NCBI GenBank assembly: GCA_949288625.1
Contig: CASEKZ010000014.1
Coordinates: 1-7,874, forward strand
Origin: an uncultured bacterium
GTDB taxonomy: Bacteria; Bacillota_I; Bacilli_A; RF39; UBA660
Direction: 5' to 3'
DNA length: 7,874 nt
Below the pieces are notes generated by a model, which saw nothing but the letters and a program-made list of their open reading frames with translations, searched no databases and had not been told where the DNA came from. The position numbers were made by a program, and so were the translations under genes. Positions within the stretch are counted from its first letter, which is position 1. Each line of letters starts with the position of its first letter. Below, in pieces: positions 5,733 through 7,874 of this stretch.

Positions 5733-6203
5733 ATGAAAAAAGATGAAAAAGAAATATACCTAACTTCTGAGGGATTTTTGAAGTTAGAAGAAGAGTTAAA
5801 CAATGCGAAAACCATTAAACGTCCCGAAATAATAAACGCAATTAAAGAAGCAAGGGCACTAGGTGATTTATCAGAAAACGCTGAATATTCATCAGCAAGG
5901 GAAAGCCAGGCAAAATTAGAAGCAAGAATAAAAGAAATTGAATATACTTTAGAACATGCCATTATCATTGAAAATAGTAAAGATGGTAAGGTAAAGGTAG
6001 GTTCTGTTGTTACTATTAAATACGATGATGATGAGGAAGAAGAATATACTATCGTTGGTACTAACGAAGCAGATCCTTTTGAAAATAAAATTTCTAACGA
6101 ATCGCCAATTGCAAGAGCAATAATTGGTAAAAAAGAAAATGATAAAGTAACGGTGGAATCTCCAAACGGAAGTTTTGACGTTGAAATAGTAAAGGTGGCT
6201 TAA
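5733..6203 (+). CDS. greA: Transcription elongation factor GreA
   Basis: This 156-residue protein matches GreA along its whole length. The N-terminal antiparallel coiled coil covers about residues 10-80, with the tip ARALGDLSENAEYSSARESQ (40-59). D45 and E48 correspond to the acidic pair that GreA inserts into the RNA polymerase secondary channel to stimulate transcript cleavage. The C-terminal FKBP-like domain shows DPFENKISNESPIARAIIGK (114-133) and the final P-N-G-S-F strand. It rescues backtracked RNA polymerase in the cytoplasm. AGAGGTG (5721-5727) lies five bases upstream of the ATG. In B. subtilis, greA follows yrrO-udk; here udk (uridine kinase) is absent and greA follows trhP2 directly. 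Confidence 0.97.
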   Translation: MKKDEKEIYLTSEGFLKLEEELNNAKTIKRPEIINAIKEARALGDLSENAEYSSARESQAKLEARIKEIEYTLEHAIIIENSKDGKVKVGSVVTIKYDDDEEEEYTIVGTNEADPFENKISNESPIARAIIGKKENDKVTVESPNGSFDVEIVKVA

Positions 6204-6220
6204 CTTAAGTCATCTTTTTT
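6191..6220 (+). terminator. Intrinsic terminator after greA, stop codon in the hairpin
   Basis: Positions 6191-6201 can pair with 6207-6217 (11 bp including two G-U pairs) around a five-base loop, followed by T residues to 6220. The TAA stop (6201-6203) closes the stem and enters the loop. Confidence 0.7.
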
Positions 6221-6263
6221 AAAACACAATGTTATTACAAGCTATTTTTAATATTTTAAATAC

Positions 6264-6292
6264 TTGATTAAGTAATATAAATAAGTTATAAT
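6264..6292 (+). promoter_or_regulatory. Promoter for tig
   Basis: TTGATT (6264-6269) and a perfect TATAAT (6287-6292) are spaced by 17 bp. A strong AGGAGG ribosome binding site follows at 6305-6310, ten bases before the ATG. This is the best combined promoter and ribosome binding site in the window, in keeping with an abundant chaperone. Confidence 0.8.
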
Positions 6293-6320
6293 ACTAATTG
6301 TTTTAGGAGGAATTATATTT

Positions 6321-7586
6321 ATGGCAGAAAAGAAAGAAAAAAAAGCTAAAAACGTTCATGAAATTAAGGTAGAAATAAAAGGTGATGAATGGGTTAAGAA
6401 GCTAGATGATGCTTTTAAAAAGGAAGTTAAAAAAGTAAAAATAGATGGTTTTAGACCTGGCAAGGCACCAAGGAGTATTTATGAGAAAAAATATGGTACT
6501 TCAAGTCTTGTTGTTAGTGCGGTAGATGACGCAATGAACGATGCATATCAAAAAGCGTTAAAGGAACTTAATGATTTGCCAATTGTACAGCCTACCGTTG
6601 AAATAGAAAAAGCTGATAATGATGGTGTTATTTACAAGTTTACTTTTACTACTAAACCAGAAGTTAAAATTAATAAGTACACTAATTTAGGTATTAAAAA
6701 AGATGCTGTTAAAGTAACTAAAAAAGACGTTGATGCTGAAATAGAGAACTTAAGAAAAGAGTATGCTGATTTACAAGTTAAAAATGGAGTTATTGAAAAG
6801 GGTGATACCGCAATAATTGATTTTGAAGGTTTTATGGATGGCAAAGCCTTTGATGGTGGAAAATCAGAAAATTATGCACTTGAAATTGGTAGTAATTCAT
6901 TTATACCAGGTTTTGAAGATGCATTAATTGGTCTTAAGCAAGGTGATGAAAAGAATATAGACCTTACTTTTCCAAAGGATTATCATGCTGATGAACTAAA
7001 GGGAAAAGACGTTACTTTTAAAGTAAAGATTCATGAGGTTAAAACTAAAGTATATCCAGAACTTAACGAGGAATTTTTCTTGGATTTAGGACTAGATGAT
7101 GTAAAAAGCAAGGAAGATTTAGAAGTAACAATTAAAAAGGCAATGACTGATCAAAAGGAATATGAAGCGGAAAATAAATACGTTGATGAATTATTTGATG
7201 CTTTATTAAAAGAAACAAAGGTTGATATACCACATGAACTTGTTCACGAAGAGTTAGATAGAATGGTAAAAGATTATGAAGAAAGATTAAAAATGCAAGG
7301 TATTACTTTAGAACAATTCTATAAGTTTACTAATTCTAGTGAAGAAGCTTTGAAAAGTCAAATGCATGATGAGGCAGAAAAAAGGGTTAAGTTAAGGTTT
7401 GCTATTGATGAGATAATAGATTTAGAAAAGATAGATGCAACTGATGAAGAAGCAAAAAAAGACGCCGAAGAAAAAGCTAAGAAACATTCTATGGATAAAG
7501 ATGAATATATAAAAGCATTCGGTGGTATTGAAATGCTTAAGTATGATATAAAAGTACAAAAAGTACTTGATATATTAAAAAAATAA
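6321..7586 (+). CDS. tig: Trigger factor, ribosome-associated chaperone and peptidyl-prolyl isomerase
   Basis: This 421-residue protein has all three trigger factor domains. The N-terminal ribosome-binding domain carries the signature GFRPGKAP (43-50) that contacts the ribosome at the tunnel exit. The FKBP-type isomerase domain runs from about 160 to 240, with GDTAIIDFEGFMDGKAFDGG, IPGFEDALIGLKQGDE and the final strand FKVKIHEV. The helical C-terminal chaperone arms (about 245-421) include the EEFFLDLGLDDVKSKEDL and IPHELVHEELDRMV segments typical of the family. It binds nascent chains co-translationally in the cytoplasm. Length is normal. It appears monocistronic, with its own promoter upstream and a strong terminator downstream. 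Confidence 0.97.
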   Translation: MAEKKEKKAKNVHEIKVEIKGDEWVKKLDDAFKKEVKKVKIDGFRPGKAPRSIYEKKYGTSSLVVSAVDDAMNDAYQKALKELNDLPIVQPTVEIEKADNDGVIYKFTFTTKPEVKINKYTNLGIKKDAVKVTKKDVDAEIENLRKEYADLQVKNGVIEKGDTAIIDFEGFMDGKAFDGGKSENYALEIGSNSFIPGFEDALIGLKQGDEKNIDLTFPKDYHADELKGKDVTFKVKIHEVKTKVYPELNEEFFLDLGLDDVKSKEDLEVTIKKAMTDQKEYEAENKYVDELFDALLKETKVDIPHELVHEELDRMVKDYEERLKMQGITLEQFYKFTNSSEEALKSQMHDEAEKRVKLRFAIDEIIDLEKIDATDEEAKKDAEEKAKKHSMDKDEYIKAFGGIEMLKYDIKVQKVLDILKK

Positions 7587-7609
7587 AAAGTATTTATAAG
7601 AAATATTTT

Positions 7610-7646
7610 AAAAAATCTACACGATTTTTATTCGTGTGGATTTTTT
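7610..7646 (+). terminator. Strong intrinsic terminator after tig
   Basis: Positions 7610-7624 pair with 7632-7646 in a 15-bp stem with one G-U pair and a seven-base loop. The right arm ends in six T residues. The A tract on the left means the hairpin could also work for transcription coming from the right. Confidence 0.9.
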
Positions 7647-7694
7647 ATATATAAGGAAAGTGCGTTAAAAAATATATACCAGAAAAACATAGCA

Positions 7695-7723
7695 TGTACA
7701 ACCGAACATACGTATGGTAATAT
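7695..7723 (+). promoter_or_regulatory. Candidate promoter for tnpB
   Basis: TGTACA (7695-7700) and TAATAT (7718-7723) are spaced by 17 bp, and TGG directly before the -10 gives an extended -10 motif. A second -10-like TATAAT overlaps at 7721-7726. It overlaps the imperfect palindrome at 7701-7718. Confidence 0.35.
7701..7718. repeat. Imperfect palindrome upstream of tnpB, possible transposon left-end hairpin
   Basis: ACCGAAC and GTATGGT can pair around an ATAC loop with one A-A mismatch and one G-T pair. IS200/IS605 elements carry subterminal imperfect hairpins of this size that their TnpA transposase recognises as single-stranded DNA. Assigning this one to an element end is inference from its position; the exact left boundary is not visible. 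Confidence 0.35.
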
Positions 7724-7759
7724 AATAAATATTAATTAAAAAGTAAGAAGGTGATAATT

Positions 7760-7874
7760 ATGTATAAATCATATAAGTTTAGAATGTATCTAAGTCATGA
7801 GCAAAGTACACAAATAAATAAAACATTTGGATGTGCAAGATTTATTTATAATTACTTTTTAAATAAATGTAAAG
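7760..7874 (+). CDS. tnpB: TnpB, IS200/IS605-superfamily RNA-guided nuclease, N-terminal fragment cut by window edge
   Basis: The 38 visible codons begin MYKSYKFRMYLSHEQSTQI and continue with KTFGCARFIYNYFLN, which is the standard N-terminal helix-turn-helix (OrfB_IS605 type) of TnpB. TnpB proteins are RuvC-like nucleases guided by an omega RNA derived from the element's right end, and are ancestors of Cas12. The RuvC and zinc-finger parts lie beyond the window, so activity cannot be judged. An AGAAGGTG ribosome binding site (7746-7753) precedes the ATG by six bases. No tnpA lies between tig and this gene; a tnpA might lie downstream, or this is a tnpB-only element. Confidence 0.9.
   Translation, partial: MYKSYKFRMYLSHEQSTQINKTFGCARFIYNYFLNKCK

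Overview
The window is AT-rich, densely coded bacterial DNA with every complete gene on the + strand. Gene content and order point to a low-GC Bacillota of the class Bacilli, or one of the small-genome gut lineages related to it. The order ireB, ruvX, DUF1292, (a prepilin), trmR, trhP1, trhP2, greA matches the B. subtilis order alaS-yrzL-yrrK-yrzB-mltG-yrrM-yrrN-yrrO-udk-greA, with some substitutions. Tryptophan is encoded by TGG throughout and no gene needs TGA to be read through, so a mycoplasma-type code is not indicated. The species cannot be fixed from the sequence alone.

Layout. Positions 2-436 hold the 3' end of an Rpn/PD-(D/E)XK transposase-like gene whose tail is ten near-identical 12-bp units. 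A hairpin terminator overlapping a promoter follows. Positions 546-1506 are a tightly overlapping three-gene unit: ireB, ruvX and a DUF1292 gene, closed by a terminator. Positions 1619-2959 are a single-gene unit encoding a large type IV prepilin-like secreted protein, closed by its own terminator. Positions 3054-5677 are a three-gene overlapping unit (trmR, trhP1, trhP2) expected to make 5-methoxyuridine at tRNA position 34. Positions 5733-6203 are greA, and 6321-7586 are tig (trigger factor), each with a good sigma-A-type promoter and a terminator. The right edge (7760-7874) is the start of a tnpB gene of the IS200/IS605 superfamily, with an imperfect palindrome just upstream. No gap between genes exceeds about 175 bases; the gaps hold the promoters, ribosome binding sites and terminators listed.

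How the genes relate. Most of the window is housekeeping: cell-envelope stress signalling (IreB), nucleic-acid processing (RuvX), wobble-base modification (TrmR and the TrhP pair), transcript-cleavage rescue (GreA) and nascent-chain folding (trigger factor). The accessory parts are the Rpn fragment and tnpB at the two ends, and the prepilin gene, which occupies the slot where mltG usually lies. I see no convincing new defence or biosynthetic system. The points most worth following up are the prepilin in the mltG slot, the tnpB left end, the cysteine-less/cysteine-bearing U32 pair, and the habit of embedding stop codons in terminators or promoters.
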